Part shown: in pieces, positions 35,981 to 46,417 of the stretch | Position numbering within the stretch: position 1 is the stretch's first letter | How the letters are laid out: each line of letters begins with the position of its first letter | Source of the DNA: Moraxella porci DSM 25326 | GTDB taxonomy: Bacteria > Pseudomonadota > Gammaproteobacteria > Pseudomonadales > Moraxellaceae | NCBI RefSeq assembly: GCF_002014855.1 | Contig: NZ_MUYV01000007.1 | Location: 22,475 to 86,474, forward strand | DNA length: 64,000 nt | Reading direction: 5' to 3' | The notes under the pieces: model-generated | Seen by the model: the letters and a program-made list of their open reading frames with translations, nothing else | Told to the model about the DNA's origin: nothing | Database searches by the model: none | Translations under genes and position numbers: made by a program

Positions 35981-36106
35981 TATAGATCGATTAATACGAG
36001 TATGATTTAATTGACAATACTTTGCTGAGAGTACAGTACGCATTTTGGTAATTCATTACAGCGTGGTGGTGATGGTTTGGTGAGTATGGGCTGCCATGGG
36101 CATCGC

Positions 36107-36502
36107 CTAGAAAGATTGATAGGCAAAGGTTTCTATTTCTCGTTTAAATTCATCAATCGACATGGGCTGATGGCTTTTGATTAAACGCACATGGTCAATT
36201 CGGCGGAGTAATCGCATGGTGCAATCGTCAAATTGCAACACCACCGAATAAAAATCAAAAAAATCATAATCGCTACTTTTGACTTCGCCATACACTTGCA
36301 ATGCCGACACTAAGCGAAAATACCCATGAATTGCCCCCTGATAGTCGCTAAAAGCCACTTCTTCAATGTCGTATTGTTGGTGGTGATGGCTGATGGTTTT
36401 GGCAAAGCAAAAGGTGCCAAGCGTGAGTAAGCGTCGTTTTTGATGAGTGTAACAATAGCCAATCCAAAGACAGCTCAAAATCAGCAATAGCAAAAACAGC
36501 AT
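36107..36502 (-). CDS. Hypothetical protein with N-terminal membrane anchor
   Basis: 131 residues: one hydrophobic helix (MLFLLLLILSCLWIGYCY) then a soluble domain of about 110 residues, probably cytoplasmic because the flanking KRR is positive on that side. It contains an HHHQQ cluster and an even mix of beta-prone residues. No family recognised. It stands alone, with a 160-base gap on each side. Confidence 0.5.
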   Translation of the reverse strand: MLFLLLLILSCLWIGYCYTHQKRRLLTLGTFCFAKTISHHHQQYDIEEVAFSDYQGAIHGYFRLVSALQVYGEVKSSDYDFFDFYSVVLQFDDCTMRLLRRIDHVRLIKSHQPMSIDEFKREIETFAYQSF

Positions 36503-36630
36503 TCGTATACTTCCAAAAGGTGAGCTTATGACTGTATTATAATGATTTAGCTTACTTTTCTAAAGTACTTACATAAATGTAAGTTAAGAAATTTCATGAT
36601 AAGTATTTGATTTTAAATTAAAAGATAAGC

Positions 36631-36666
36631 CAAAAATGCCGTCTGAATTTTCAAACGGCATTTTTG
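36631..36666 (-). terminator. Terminator formed by a Neisseria-type DNA uptake sequence
   Basis: ATGCCGTCTGAA at 36636-36647 is the exact 12-base DUS of Neisseria meningitidis and N. gonorrhoeae. TTCAAACGGCAT at 36650-36661 is its reverse complement with one mismatch. With flanking A5 and T5 they form a terminator-like hairpin for the SnoaL-like fragment, the usual arrangement of paired DUS in Neisseria. Confidence 0.8.
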
Positions 36667-36689
36667 ATGTCATGATTAATCAAACAAAT

Positions 36690-36881
36690 TTAGAATTTAC
36701 CATTTTGATTTTGCCAAGTGCTTGGCTCTGCGATAGTTTCAATGACATCCCAATGTTCGGCAATTTTGCCATTTTCCACACGGAACAAGTCATAAAACGC
36801 AGTTGGTTTGCCTGCAAATGTACCTTCGCTCACTGCCAATGCAAAATCGCCATGTGCTAATACTTGATGGGTTTTGGTGTA
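36690..36881 (-). pseudogene. SnoaL-like (NTF2-fold) gene, 5'-truncated
   Basis: The last 64 codons match the C-terminal half of SnoaL-like polyketide-cyclase/aldol-condensation proteins: THQVLAHGDFALAVSEGTFAG, AFYDLFRVENGKIAEHWDVIE and the end WQNQNGKF. The first half of the domain is missing; upstream in frame the sequence is the antisense of the HxlR fragment, not SnoaL. The break is at about 36881. It therefore looks like a remnant, although a 104-codon chimeric frame stays open to 37004. Confidence 0.8.
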
Positions 36882-37142
36882 TTGCAAGGTACAAAACGCT
36901 TTGGCGAACTTCGCCGACAAATTGACGGCATTAATGAGCGTATGCTTACGCAAACTTTGCAGCAGCTGGAACAAGATGGTCTGATTGACCGTAAAGATTT
37001 TCAAACCATTTCACCGCATGTGGAATACAGCTTAACACCACTTGGCAAACAAGCAGGGGAGCATTTAAAAAATTTGGTGGATTGGTTACAGGATAATTTG
37101 GGCGAGATTTTGGCACAAAAACAAAAGCGACAGGGTGAATAA
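36882..37142 (+). pseudogene. HxlR-type regulator gene, 5'-truncated
   Basis: LQGTKRFGELRRQIDGINERMLTQTLQQLEQDGLIDRKDF...VEYSLTPLGKQAGEHLKNLVDWL is the HxlR winged helix from its middle onward. The conserved N-terminus (Cys-containing part and GKW-leading helix) is absent. An ATG at 36864 gives a 92-residue frame, but its first six codons are the antisense of the SnoaL fragment. Part of the DNA-binding helix set is lost, so function is doubtful. Confidence 0.8.
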
Positions 37143-37159
37143 ACAGATGGCAAGCGTCT

Positions 37160-37197
37160 TTGGGGTGTTTGCTAATCAACATCAGCAAACACCCCAA
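37160..37197. repeat. Inverted repeat after the HxlR fragment
   Basis: TTGGGGTGTTTGCT and AGCAAACACCCCAA form a 14-base perfect stem with a 10-base loop. No T run follows on either strand, so it is terminator-like only in structure. Confidence 0.6.
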
Positions 37198-37298
37198 GAC
37201 AAAATTAGTATGACAAATTAAGCATGATCACAGTGCTAAATGGCTGCGCTAAATCACTACGCCAAATGACGATATCAAATCATCATGCTAAAAGTAGC

Positions 37299-38036
37299 TT
37301 ACAAATTCCCCTTCATAAACTGCACCATCTTATCCCAGCTTGCCTTGGCAGCATCGGCATGATAGCCTAAGTCCACGCCATTTTCACGAGCGCGATCATC
37401 GGCGTGCGGATTGCTAAAGCCGTGCTTAGCACCTTCATAGACATCGATTTCATGGCTGACTTTGGCAGCGGTCAGCTCATCACGCAGACCATCGATGGCG
37501 GCCATCGACACCATGCTGTCAGCAGCACCATGAGCGACGAGTACTTTGGCGGTGAATTTACCTTCGGCAGCAGGGGTGATTGGGGTGGGATTGCCATGGA
37601 AAGTGGCGACTGCTTTGAGCGGCGTGCCTAGGCGTGCCATGTCCAGAGCGATTTTACCACCAAAACAAAAGCCGGCAATGCCAATGCGTGTGCCATCAAC
37701 CTGTGGCAATGATGCCACCGCATCAAAAATCACTCGGCAGCGATTCATCAGCTCATCAGAATTTTCAAGCATTTGCGTCATCCATTCGTTGGCTTGATGC
37801 GCATCGGTGGTCATTTTGCCATCGCCATAGATGTCCATCACTACCGCCACGAAGCCTTCATTTGCCAAGCGTTCGGCGACTGTCTTTGGATGTTCGACCA
37901 CACCCCACCACTCAGGTGCGACGAGTACGGCAGGTGATGTGCCATCAGTCGGCGTATCTATTGGCATGGCGACATAACTGTGCAGGGCAGTGCCATCTGG
38001 TGCGGTGGTAGTGAGCGTCGTAGTGCTGATTGTCAT
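37299..38036 (-). CDS. Dienelactone hydrolase family protein
   Basis: Alpha/beta hydrolase of 245 residues. The nucleophile Cys is in IGIAGFCFGGKIALDMA, Asp in AHGAADSMV and His in GAKHGFSNPHADD, the dienelactone-hydrolase triad Cys-Asp-His. The N-terminus has the conserved PAVLVAPEWWGVVEHPKTVAERLA. The ATG at 38036 has AAGGAT upstream; 11 further codons in the frame are unsupported. Cytosolic; the natural substrate is unknown. Confidence 0.9.
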   Translation of the reverse strand: MTISTTTLTTTAPDGTALHSYVAMPIDTPTDGTSPAVLVAPEWWGVVEHPKTVAERLANEGFVAVVMDIYGDGKMTTDAHQANEWMTQMLENSDELMNRCRVIFDAVASLPQVDGTRIGIAGFCFGGKIALDMARLGTPLKAVATFHGNPTPITPAAEGKFTAKVLVAHGAADSMVSMAAIDGLRDELTAAKVSHEIDVYEGAKHGFSNPHADDRARENGVDLGYHADAAKASWDKMVQFMKGNL

Positions 38037-38163
38037 GATGCTTATCCTTAATATAGACCAAAAATTCACGGATGTGATAGGGATAACTTAACAAGGGATT
38101 TTGGGCAAGTCAAGCGGTTTTTTGGATGGATTTAGGGTACAATAGACACTTTGATGATAACCA

Positions 38164-38637
38164 ATGATTATGATGACAGACAATCAACTTCGCCCACGAT
38201 TTTGGGAGACTTATTCGCTTAATGAGCTGACCGACGATGAGTGGGAAGCGCTGTGCGATGGCTGTGGCGTGTGCTGTTTGGTGAAGTTTTTGGATGATGA
38301 CGATGTCCGCTACACTGAGTACACCGATGTGGCGTGCCAGCTACTTGACTGCACGACAGGGTATTGCTCAGATTATGCCAATCGCCAAAAGACAGTGCCT
38401 GACTGCATTCGCTTGACGGCAGATGAGTTGCCACAGATGCTATGGCTACCCCGTCACTGCGCCTACAAGCGACTGTATCTAGGGCAGCAGTTGCCACCTT
38501 GGCATAAACTTCTGCATGATGGCATTAGCCATAAAGCAGGCTTTGCCAAAGTATCGTCGGCAGGTCGCTGTGTCAGCGAAGTGGGCATGAGTGATGAAGC
38601 CATCGAAGAGCGGATTATCCGCTGGGTAAAGCTTTAA
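38164..38637 (+). CDS. YcgN/UPF0260 cysteine-cluster protein
   Basis: 157 residues of the YcgN family: RFWETYSLNELTDDEWEALCDGCGVCCLVKFLDDD with the CxxCxxCC cluster, then C-LLDCTTGYCSDYANRQKTVPDCI. The eight or so conserved cysteines suggest a metal or Fe-S site; function unknown. Three ATGs cluster at the start (38164, 38170, 38173). Confidence 0.9.
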   Translation: MIMMTDNQLRPRFWETYSLNELTDDEWEALCDGCGVCCLVKFLDDDDVRYTEYTDVACQLLDCTTGYCSDYANRQKTVPDCIRLTADELPQMLWLPRHCAYKRLYLGQQLPPWHKLLHDGISHKAGFAKVSSAGRCVSEVGMSDEAIEERIIRWVKL

Positions 38638-38788
38638 GTAGTGGTTTGGAAAGGGTTTGGTGCGGGCTTGGTGGTACACTTGTAAGCAAAATTATCCAAA
38701 ATCCGCAAAATGCCACTTGAATAATCTGCCCCAATACGCTAAATTAAAAGCGAAAATTTCAATCACACGAGGTTAAATTATACCGCAG

Positions 38789-39664
38789 ATGTCTGATGAC
38801 AATTCGAGTAGTTGGTCAATGCGAGGGCTGAAGCGTTGGTTATCCACCGCACCTGAGACCCGAGATGATTTATTAAAACTGGTGCAGGATTCACGCCAGT
38901 TTTTGGAGCCGGATACGGTCGATATGCTAGAAGGCGTACTGGATTTGCCTGCCACCCAAGTGCGTGAAATCATGACGCCACGCCCGCAGGTACACGCTGT
39001 GGCGAGCGACGATGATTTATCCGACATCCTATCGGTGGTGCTTGAGACTGAGCATTCTCGCTATCCTGTCTTTGACAGCCACGATGATAATGCGGTGTTG
39101 GGGATTTTGTTGGTCAAGGACTTAATCCCATTTTTAAAAAACAAAGCCGAGGGCATTGATACACCACTGCGTATCTCAGACATCGTGCGTAAGCCGTTGT
39201 ACATCAGCGAGACAGCGCGTTCAGATACCCTGCTGCGTTCGCTACAAAAAGCCCAAGTGCATATGGCGGTCGTCGTCGATGAGTTCGGCTCGGTGTCGGG
39301 CGTGGTGACGATGGAAGATCTGCTTGAGGAGATTGTCGGTGATATCGTCGATGAGCATGATGACATCGATGAAGATAGCGATATTAATAACATCGTCCCA
39401 CATCCTGACAAAGCAGGCGTGTGGCTCGTGCAGGCATCGACGCTGATTAGCGACTGTAATGAAGTCTTGGGCAGTCATTTTGATGATGCCGATGTCGATA
39501 CCATGGGTGGTCTTGTGATGCAGGCGCTTGGCTTTGTAAGTCATCTTGAGGGCGAGACGGTGCTGATTGATGATTGGCAAATCACCATTGTCGATGTCGA
39601 AGGGCGATTTATCCATCTGCTTGAGCTGACTTTGGTGGCGCAGGCAGAGGTGGCTGATCAGTAA
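38789..39664 (+). CDS. corC: CorC/HlyC family CBS-domain protein
   Basis: 291 residues, cytosolic, no membrane domain. An N-terminal acidic SSWSMRGLKRWL region, two CBS motifs (VREIMTPRPQVHAV...HSRYPVFDSHDDNAVLGILLVKDLIPF and LRSLQKAQVHMAVVVDEFGSVSGVVTMEDLLEEIVGDI), and a C-terminal CorC_HlyC domain from about residue 205 with FDDADVDTMGGLVMQALG. E. coli CorC (YbeX) is linked to Mg/Co efflux and ribosome maturation and sits next to lnt; here lnt is 7 kb away. Confidence 0.92.
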   Translation: MSDDNSSSWSMRGLKRWLSTAPETRDDLLKLVQDSRQFLEPDTVDMLEGVLDLPATQVREIMTPRPQVHAVASDDDLSDILSVVLETEHSRYPVFDSHDDNAVLGILLVKDLIPFLKNKAEGIDTPLRISDIVRKPLYISETARSDTLLRSLQKAQVHMAVVVDEFGSVSGVVTMEDLLEEIVGDIVDEHDDIDEDSDINNIVPHPDKAGVWLVQASTLISDCNEVLGSHFDDADVDTMGGLVMQALGFVSHLEGETVLIDDWQITIVDVEGRFIHLLELTLVAQAEVADQ

Positions 39665-39687
39665 GCCGATGGGCTTGATTTTGCCCT

Positions 39688-39726
39688 AAAAAATACGCAT
39701 TGACAATGAACCAATGCGTATTTTTT
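39688..39726. terminator. Bidirectional terminator between corC and ygfZ
   Basis: AAAAAATACGCATTG and CAATGCGTATTTTTT form a long perfect stem with a 9-base loop between convergent genes. Confidence 0.9.
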
Positions 39727-39749
39727 GGCTTAGCCATTTGCTTAGCCAT

Positions 39750-40493
39750 TTAAGGCTGGCTGGATACTCGACCGACATCAGCTTGCAGCGCATCGGGAAG
39801 TGCCAGCTCAACCACGCCGTGAGCTGCCGCCGCCCTGATGGTATCGGGACGCGCGATGACCAAGGCCTGTGCGCCCTCATCTGTGCTGCTCACATTCACG
39901 ATTGCCAAGCCCAGCGCCTCGGCTTGGCTATCAAAAAAAGCTGCATCAGCATGAGCCACACGATGCAGATAGGCTTTCGGACTTGCCTTGAAATACAGCC
40001 GAGCGATGATTTCTTGACCCAAATAACAACCCTTATCATAGGCCACGCCGCCGCGCTGATGCAGGCGCAGTTCTTGGGGCTGGAATTTTTCGCTGTTATC
40101 TTTAGTCACCCAATAGTTGCCTTGGGCAATGCTGGCCAGTTGCCATGCGGCATCAGCTTGGCTGTCATTTGTGTCAAAGCTTGGCATGCCATCAATCATT
40201 GCAGGATAGATCGGCTGTGGCGCTGATAGTGTGATCTTGGAAAATGCGCCAAATTTTTTGACATGCTTGGCAAAATCCTCTGCCATGTCTTGGCTGATCA
40301 CAATCTGTATGCCATCAGCAAGACGACGCAGCCATAGCCCAAACTGCACACGACCTTTAAGATTACAAATTGCGCTCGGCAAAAATACATCGTCAAGTTT
40401 TGCCATATCGGCAGTCACTTGTCCTTGCAAAAACTTCTCGGCATCAGCGCCTGTCATGATAAAACTGCTAAATTCTGTCATTGTATTATCCAA
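39750..40493 (-). CDS. ygfZ: Folate-dependent Fe-S cluster protein YgfZ
   Basis: 247 residues of the GcvT-like fold. The signature KGCYLGQEIIARLYFKA contains the conserved KGCYxGQE with the functional Cys, and the N-terminal MTGADAEKFLQGQVTADM is typical. YgfZ uses tetrahydrofolate to help assemble or repair certain Fe-S enzymes. Slightly shorter than the about 325 residues of E. coli YgfZ at both ends. Confidence 0.88.
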   Translation of the reverse strand: MDNTMTEFSSFIMTGADAEKFLQGQVTADMAKLDDVFLPSAICNLKGRVQFGLWLRRLADGIQIVISQDMAEDFAKHVKKFGAFSKITLSAPQPIYPAMIDGMPSFDTNDSQADAAWQLASIAQGNYWVTKDNSEKFQPQELRLHQRGGVAYDKGCYLGQEIIARLYFKASPKAYLHRVAHADAAFFDSQAEALGLAIVNVSSTDEGAQALVIARPDTIRAAAAHGVVELALPDALQADVGRVSSQP

Positions 40494-40708
40494 GTTATCT
40501 ATCTAAAATCGCATCCAAAATCATGCATTATGAATTTTATGATCAAGTCATTTGACTGATATGGGGTAATTTTAAAAAATTATAAGGCAAAATATGGCAA
40601 AAGTGTTAAAATTTTGTATGAATTGCCAATCAACACAAGAAATTAGCATAAAAATCGGTTACAATAAGCAGTTAAGTTTTCATTTGCAATTTGCCCGTAG
40701 AGGATAAA

Positions 40709-41047
40709 ATGACCCTGCCAGCCTGCCCAAACTGCCACGAAGAATTCACCTATGCCGACGGTGATTTGTTGATTTGCCCCATGTGTAGCCACGAATGGAA
40801 AGAGGGCGAGTCAAGCGATGATCTGCCAGTCATCAAAGATGCAGTCGGCAATGTGCTTGCCGATGGCGACGCGGTCACGGTGATCAAAGATCTGAAAGTC
40901 AAAGGCTCATCGACCCCCATCAAAGTTGGCACCAAAGTCAAATCGATCCGCCTGATTTATGATGCGCCAGATGATCATGACATCGACTGCAAAATCGATG
41001 GCTTTGGCGCGATGAAATTGAAATCATCGGTGGTCAAAAAAGCGTAG
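40709..41047 (+). CDS. PhnA-like zinc-ribbon protein (YjdM family)
   Basis: 112 residues: N-terminal zinc ribbon [25 protein letters not shown] (two CxxC), then the PhnA domain [30 protein letters not shown] and C-terminal [15 protein letters not shown]. Despite the name phnA, this protein family is not phosphonoacetate hydrolase and its role is unknown. GAGGAT precedes the ATG at 40709. Confidence 0.92.
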   Translation: MTLPACPNCHEEFTYADGDLLICPMCSHEWKEGESSDDLPVIKDAVGNVLADGDAVTVIKDLKVKGSSTPIKVGTKVKSIRLIYDAPDDHDIDCKIDGFGAMKLKSSVVKKA

Positions 41048-41096
41048 TACTTGGCAAGATGGCATTGGCAGCCGCTGTCATGAGTTGGAAGAATTA

Positions 41097-41792
41097 ATGA
41101 AAAAATTCATTATTATTTTGACGAAATTTATTAGAAATAATTGGCAGCTTTTGTTTGCTTTGGCAGCGGCTGGCGTGACTTATTCCATTTTATTGGGCGA
41201 GCTTAGATATTTTCGCAGTTATGTGCCAAGCTTGCATCGTCCGACGGCGTATTTGATCGTTTGGGATGTGTTTTTGCTCAGCTACTTGACGGTCACAGCG
41301 TGGATGTTTGCCAGTGTTAAGCGCGAAGATATCGAAAAGCGCGCGCATCGAGAGTACGAGAAAAAAGAAAAAATGCTGGTGTTGGTGTTGATCACCAGCG
41401 TGGTCAGTATCGTCACCATCGTCCGTGAGATGAGTATCGGCGCAGAATTGGTGGGTTGGCAGACGGCATTTCATGTGGTGCTGACTTTCATCACTTTGGT
41501 GGCGTCATGGCTGTTTATTCATGTGTTATTTGCGCTGTATTATGCGCACGCTTATTATGATATGAATAATAACAGCATTTATCCGCTGGATTTTCCTTAT
41601 GAGGATAATCCTGATTATTGGGACTTTGTGTATTTTTCTTTAGGCATTGGCGCAACAGGGCAGACTGCGGATATTTCATTTACCAGTCGTAAGCTTAGAC
41701 GGGTTGGGACATTTCACAGCGTGTTATCTTTCTTTTTTAATACGGCCGTGCTTGCGCTGATGATTGAAATGTCCGCCAGTCTGATTTCTTAA
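41097..41792 (+). CDS. DUF1345 family membrane protein
   Basis: 231 residues with five predicted membrane helices. The block FALYYAHAYYDMNNNSIYPLDFPYEDNPDYWDFVYFSLGIGATGQTADISFTSRKLRRVGTFHSVLSFFFNT is the DUF1345 signature (YFSxxIGxTxQTxD resembles the pore loop of two-helix potassium channels, known for this family). Function unproven. GGAAG before the ATG at 41097 sets the start. Confidence 0.88.
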   Translation: MKKFIIILTKFIRNNWQLLFALAAAGVTYSILLGELRYFRSYVPSLHRPTAYLIVWDVFLLSYLTVTAWMFASVKREDIEKRAHREYEKKEKMLVLVLITSVVSIVTIVREMSIGAELVGWQTAFHVVLTFITLVASWLFIHVLFALYYAHAYYDMNNNSIYPLDFPYEDNPDYWDFVYFSLGIGATGQTADISFTSRKLRRVGTFHSVLSFFFNTAVLALMIEMSASLIS

Positions 41793-41857
41793 TCATCGCC
41801 GCCAAACCATTCAGACAGCAGCAGATCTGACTGATCTCAAACCAAGGAACTTATTTT

Positions 41858-43150
41858 ATGACTCACCAAAGCCAAGCTGACCAAATTTTATTTGAAAAAG
41901 CCAAACGCCACATTGCAGGCGGTGTCAATTCGCCAGTGCGTGCTTTTGCTGGCGTGGGTGGTACGCCTGTGTTTGTTGCGCGTGCCAAAGGGGCGTACAT
42001 CTACGACACCGAAGATCATGCCTATATCGACTATGTCGGCTCATGGGGCCCGATGATTTTGGGTCATGCACATGATGATGTCATCACAGCGGTCAAACAA
42101 GCTGCCGAAGACGGCTTGTCATTTGGTGCGCCAACGCCATCAGAGACGACGATGGCGGATTTGATCGCAAGCATCGTACCGAGCATTGAGCTTGTGCGCA
42201 TGGTGTCATCAGGCACTGAAGCGACGATGTCGGCGATTCGTTTGGCGCGTGGCTATACAGGGCGTGATAAAATTGTTAAGTTTGAAGGCTGTTATCATGG
42301 GCATTCAGACAGCTTGCTTGTCAAGGCAGGCTCTGGGATGCTGGATATCGGTGAGCCGACGTCAAAAGGCGTGCCTGCAGACTTTGCCAAGCATACTTTG
42401 ACCCTGCCGTATAATGACATCGATGCACTAAAAGCGTGCTTTGAGAAATTTGGGCAACAGCTTGCTTGCGTGATTCTTGAGCCGATCGCGGGCAATATGA
42501 ATATGATCATCCCAAGCCAAGAGTTTCACCAAACTCTGCGTACGCTATGTACCGAGCATGGCGTGGTGTTGATTTTTGATGAAGTGATGACTGGTTTTCG
42601 TGTGGCATTGGGCGGCGCACAGTCGCACTTTGGCATCACGCCTGATTTGACGACATTTGGCAAAATCATCGGTGCAGGTCTACCAGTGGGCGCATTTGGC
42701 GGTAAGCGAGAAATCATGGAATGTATCGCACCATTGGGCGGTGTGTATCAAGCAGGCACCTTGTCAGGCAACCCGCTGGCGATGCGTGCAGGCAAAGCGA
42801 TGTTTGATAAACTGACCCAAGACGGCTTTTATGAAGAGCTGACTGCCAAGACTGAATATCTGGTGAAGGGCCTAAAAGATGCCGCCGCTAAGCATGGCGT
42901 GGCATTTGAAGCTTGCTCGGTGGGTGGTATGTTTGGCGTGTTCTTTAGCGACAGCTTGCCGCAGAATTTCAATGATGTCGCCACCAAATGCGATGCTAAA
43001 AAATTCGCCAAATTCTTCCATGCAATGCTTGATGAAGGTGTATATCTTGCCCCATCAGCGTTTGAAGCGGCATTTATGTCATCAGCACACACTTATGAAG
43101 ATTTGGATAAGACCATTGCTGCTGCGGATAAGGTCTTTGCCAGTTTGTAA
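41858..43150 (+). CDS. hemL: Glutamate-1-semialdehyde 2,1-aminomutase
   Basis: PLP enzyme converting glutamate-1-semialdehyde to 5-aminolevulinate, the step after HemA. 430 residues: [71 protein letters not shown], and the Schiff-base Lys in [25 protein letters not shown] precedes the ATG. Confidence 0.97.
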   Translation: MTHQSQADQILFEKAKRHIAGGVNSPVRAFAGVGGTPVFVARAKGAYIYDTEDHAYIDYVGSWGPMILGHAHDDVITAVKQAAEDGLSFGAPTPSETTMADLIASIVPSIELVRMVSSGTEATMSAIRLARGYTGRDKIVKFEGCYHGHSDSLLVKAGSGMLDIGEPTSKGVPADFAKHTLTLPYNDIDALKACFEKFGQQLACVILEPIAGNMNMIIPSQEFHQTLRTLCTEHGVVLIFDEVMTGFRVALGGAQSHFGITPDLTTFGKIIGAGLPVGAFGGKREIMECIAPLGGVYQAGTLSGNPLAMRAGKAMFDKLTQDGFYEELTAKTEYLVKGLKDAAAKHGVAFEACSVGGMFGVFFSDSLPQNFNDVATKCDAKKFAKFFHAMLDEGVYLAPSAFEAAFMSSAHTYEDLDKTIAAADKVFASL

Positions 43151-43268
43151 AATTTTGATTAAATTCACTGATTTTAAAGGCTTGTGGCTTGATTTTAAGC
43201 CATCAAAAGCCATATAACTCAAATCAAAAAATGATTGTTATGGGTTCGCCCATTTTTCGGAAAAAACT

Positions 43269-46073
43269 ATGTTAGCAAAAATCGTCGGTGCGGTCATTGG
43301 CACCAAAAATGAACGCGAACTCAAGCGTATGCGTAAAGCAGTCGCCAAGATCAACGCATTAGAGCCAAGTATTCAAGCACTGTCAGATGACCAACTTCGC
43401 CAAAAAACCGAAGAATTTAAAGAGCGTCATCAAGCAGGTGAGAGCTTGGATAAGCTGTTGCCTGAAGCCTTTGCGGTGTGTCGTGAAGCGTCACTGCGTG
43501 TCAATGGGATGCGTCACTATGATGTGCAGCTGATCGGTGGTATGACTCTGCACGAAGGCAAAATCGCCGAGATGAAAACCGGTGAAGGTAAGACCTTGAT
43601 GGCAACTTTGGCGATTTATCTCAATGCCATCAGCGGTAAAGGCGTACACGTCGTGACCGTAAACGATTATTTGGCGGGGCGTGATGCTGAATTGAACCGT
43701 CCGCTGTTTACGTTTTTGGGCTTGACGGTGGGCGTGGTCTATAGTCAGCAGATGCCACAAGAGAAGTTCGCTGCGTATCGTGCTGACATCACTTATGGCA
43801 CCAATAACGAATACGGATTTGACTATCTGCGTGATAATATGGTGTTTAGCTTAGCTGAAAAGAAACAGCGTCCGCTCAACTACTGTATCATTGACGAGAT
43901 TGACTCAATTTTGATCGATGAAGCGCGTACGCCGCTGATTATCTCAGGTCAAGCCGAAGATTCGGCACATCTGTATGCCTTGATTGACAAGATCGCAGAG
44001 CGTTTGGTGCGTTCAAAAGATGAAGAAGCCAATAAAAATAACGAAGAAGGCGACTTTTGGATCGATGAGAAAAACCGCACCATCGAAATCAGCGAAAAAG
44101 GCTATGAGAAAATAGAGAAATTCTTAATCGAAGTGGGTGAATTGGGCGAGAATGAGAGCCTGTATAGCCCAGCTCGTCTGCCACTGCTGGCTCATGCACA
44201 GGCGGCGATTCGTGCGCATCATTTATTTGTCAAAAATATCCATTACATCGTCCAAGATGGTGAGGTCATCATCGTCGATGAGAACACTGGCCGTACCATG
44301 CCAGGTCGTCGATGGAGTGATGGCTTGCATCAAGCGGTAGAGGCCAAAGAAGGCGTGGAAATCCAAGCCGAAAACCAAACGATGGCCACCACCACTTTCC
44401 AAAACTATTTCCGTCTGTATGATAAGCTGTCTGGCATGACAGGTACGGCAGATACCGAGGCAGCAGAACTTAAATCAACTTATGACCTTGATGTTGTCAT
44501 CATCCCGACGCACCGTCCGATCGCGCGTATCGACATGGATGATCAGATTTTCTTGACCAAGCTTGGTAAATATCAAGGCATCATCCGTGAGATCGAACAA
44601 ATCACCGCCAAAGGCGCGCCTGTACTGGTGGGTACCGCCACTATTGAGGCATCCGAAGAGCTGTCATATCTACTAAACCAAGCAGGCATTAAGCACGAAG
44701 TCCTAAACGCCAAACAGCATGAGCGAGAGGCGGACATCATCGCACAGGCAGGCCGCCCAAAGGCGGTCACCATCGCGACCAACATGGCAGGTCGTGGTAC
44801 AGACATCATCTTGGGCGGTAACTGGCAAGCTGAACTAGAAGGCGTCGAGGGTGTCACTGATGAGATGCGCCAAGCTGCCCAAGCGGCATGGCAACAGCGT
44901 CATGATGCAGTACTGGCGGCAGGTGGTCTGCATATCATTGGTTCAGAGCGTCACGAATCACGTCGTATCGACAACCAGCTGCGTGGTCGTGCCGGTCGTC
45001 AAGGTGACCCAGGCCAATCTCGCTTTTTCTTGTCGCTTGAAGATGACTTGATGCGTATTTTTGCTGGTGATCGCATTACCAATATGTTCCGTGCGATGGG
45101 TCTAAAAGAAGACGAAGCGATCGAACATAAGATGGTCTCTCGCTCGATTGAGGGCGCGCAAGGTAAGGTCGAGGCTCGTGACTTCGATGCGCGTAAGAGC
45201 CTATTAAAATACGATGACATCGCCAACGAACAGCGTAAAGTCATCTATGGTCAGCGTGATGAGCTGCTGGCGGAGATGGATCTACAAGAGGGCATCAAAG
45301 CCATGCACCATGAGGTGTATAATGCGCTGATTAGTCAGTTTGTGCCACCAGGGTCGGTCGATGATCAGTGGAATATTGATGGCTTAGAGGATGAAATCGA
45401 AGAAGCGTTCCGTTTTTATATGCCGATCAATGACTGGCTGGATGCCGATCGTCGCCTTGACGAAGAAGGCTTGCGCGAAAAAATCATCAACACTGCCATC
45501 GAACGCTATGAGGCTCGCCGTGAGCAGATGGGTGCTGAGACCGCGGCATCGCTTGAGCGTCATTTTATGCTCCAAAGCCTAGATCGCCACTGGAAAGAGC
45601 ATCTGACTCAGATGGATCAGCTGCGCAAAGGCATCCATCTGCGCAGCTATGCCCAAAAAAATCCAGAACAAGAATACAAGCGTGAGTCGTTTGAGCTGTT
45701 CCAAGCGATGATGGGCGCGATCAAATCTGATCTGGTACAGGATTTGGCTCGTGTGCATGTGCCGACGCCTGAAGAGCTGGCCGCTTTAGAAGAAGAACGC
45801 CGCCTACAAGCCGAGCGCATGCAGATGATGTTTGAGCATAATGAAATGAATCTGGATGGCAGTCAAACGCCAGATCCAAGTCTTCAGACACCACCATCTC
45901 GCCCGATGCAGCGTATGACGCTGACCTTGGGTGCAGGCGGACCTGTGATGAGTGAGCCAACTGAGATGGTGCCTGACGATGAGTTGGTCGTTCCAGCCAA
46001 TATCAATCGTAACGCGCCTTGCCCGTGTGGTTCGGGGCTTAAGTATAAGCAGTGCCACGGCAAAATCGCTTAA
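43269..46073 (+). CDS. secA: Preprotein translocase ATPase SecA
   Basis: Motor of the Sec export pathway, 934 residues. Walker [11 protein letters not shown] (residues 101-110), the DEAD-type [21 protein letters not shown]2 motif [12 protein letters not shown], the helical scaffold and wing region, and a C-terminal zinc-binding SEC-C motif [14 protein letters not shown] that contacts SecB. All in normal order and length. Confidence 0.98.
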   Translation: MLAKIVGAVIGTKNERELKRMRKAVAKINALEPSIQALSDDQLRQKTEEFKERHQAGESLDKLLPEAFAVCREASLRVNGMRHYDVQLIGGMTLHEGKIAEMKTGEGKTLMATLAIYLNAISGKGVHVVTVNDYLAGRDAELNRPLFTFLGLTVGVVYSQQMPQEKFAAYRADITYGTNNEYGFDYLRDNMVFSLAEKKQRPLNYCIIDEIDSILIDEARTPLIISGQAEDSAHLYALIDKIAERLVRSKDEEANKNNEEGDFWIDEKNRTIEISEKGYEKIEKFLIEVGELGENESLYSPARLPLLAHAQAAIRAHHLFVKNIHYIVQDGEVIIVDENTGRTMPGRRWSDGLHQAVEAKEGVEIQAENQTMATTTFQNYFRLYDKLSGMTGTADTEAAELKSTYDLDVVIIPTHRPIARIDMDDQIFLTKLGKYQGIIREIEQITAKGAPVLVGTATIEASEELSYLLNQAGIKHEVLNAKQHEREADIIAQAGRPKAVTIATNMAGRGTDIILGGNWQAELEGVEGVTDEMRQAAQAAWQQRHDAVLAAGGLHIIGSERHESRRIDNQLRGRAGRQGDPGQSRFFLSLEDDLMRIFAGDRITNMFRAMGLKEDEAIEHKMVSRSIEGAQGKVEARDFDARKSLLKYDDIANEQRKVIYGQRDELLAEMDLQEGIKAMHHEVYNALISQFVPPGSVDDQWNIDGLEDEIEEAFRFYMPINDWLDADRRLDEEGLREKIINTAIERYEARREQMGAETAASLERHFMLQSLDRHWKEHLTQMDQLRKGIHLRSYAQKNPEQEYKRESFELFQAMMGAIKSDLVQDLARVHVPTPEELAALEEERRLQAERMQMMFEHNEMNLDGSQTPDPSLQTPPSRPMQRMTLTLGAGGPVMSEPTEMVPDDELVVPANINRNAPCPCGSGLKYKQCHGKIA

Positions 46074-46417
46074 GCCAAAAAAGCTGGGTATAATCTTTGG
46101 TGCAAAGCTGGGCTGATGAGTTTTTTCTGCCCTTTTGCACGGATACGATTTTTTGGTGAATTGGGCAAGAAATCCTCACTAAATTGCGCCCAATTATTAT
46201 TTGCTTGCAGCAAAATTGTGTTATACTAAGCTTATTGAAAATCAATTTCATTTACCAAGATTCAGTGAATCTCTGCCATCGCAAGTTTAAGGCGTGAGAG
46301 GCATCACATGATGGCAGCTGCATTGATGGCAAATGAAACGATGGATGGCTTGGCTTACCAGATCTGCTTGATTGAGATTTGGTTGGCAAAAGACAAATAA
46401 GATCAGCGGAGTCACAA
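46074..46417. other. Intergenic region, 344 bases
   Basis: Between secA and a small lipoprotein gene. No convincing gene or terminator is seen; the open frames on the minus strand lack ribosome-binding sites. TTGTGTTATACT at about 46206-46217 could hold a -10 (TATACT). Confidence 0.35.

Noticed and set aside
36864..37142. Intact small HxlR regulator
   Set aside because: Homology begins only at the seventh codon and the N-terminal third of the domain is missing; the first codons are the antisense of the SnoaL fragment.
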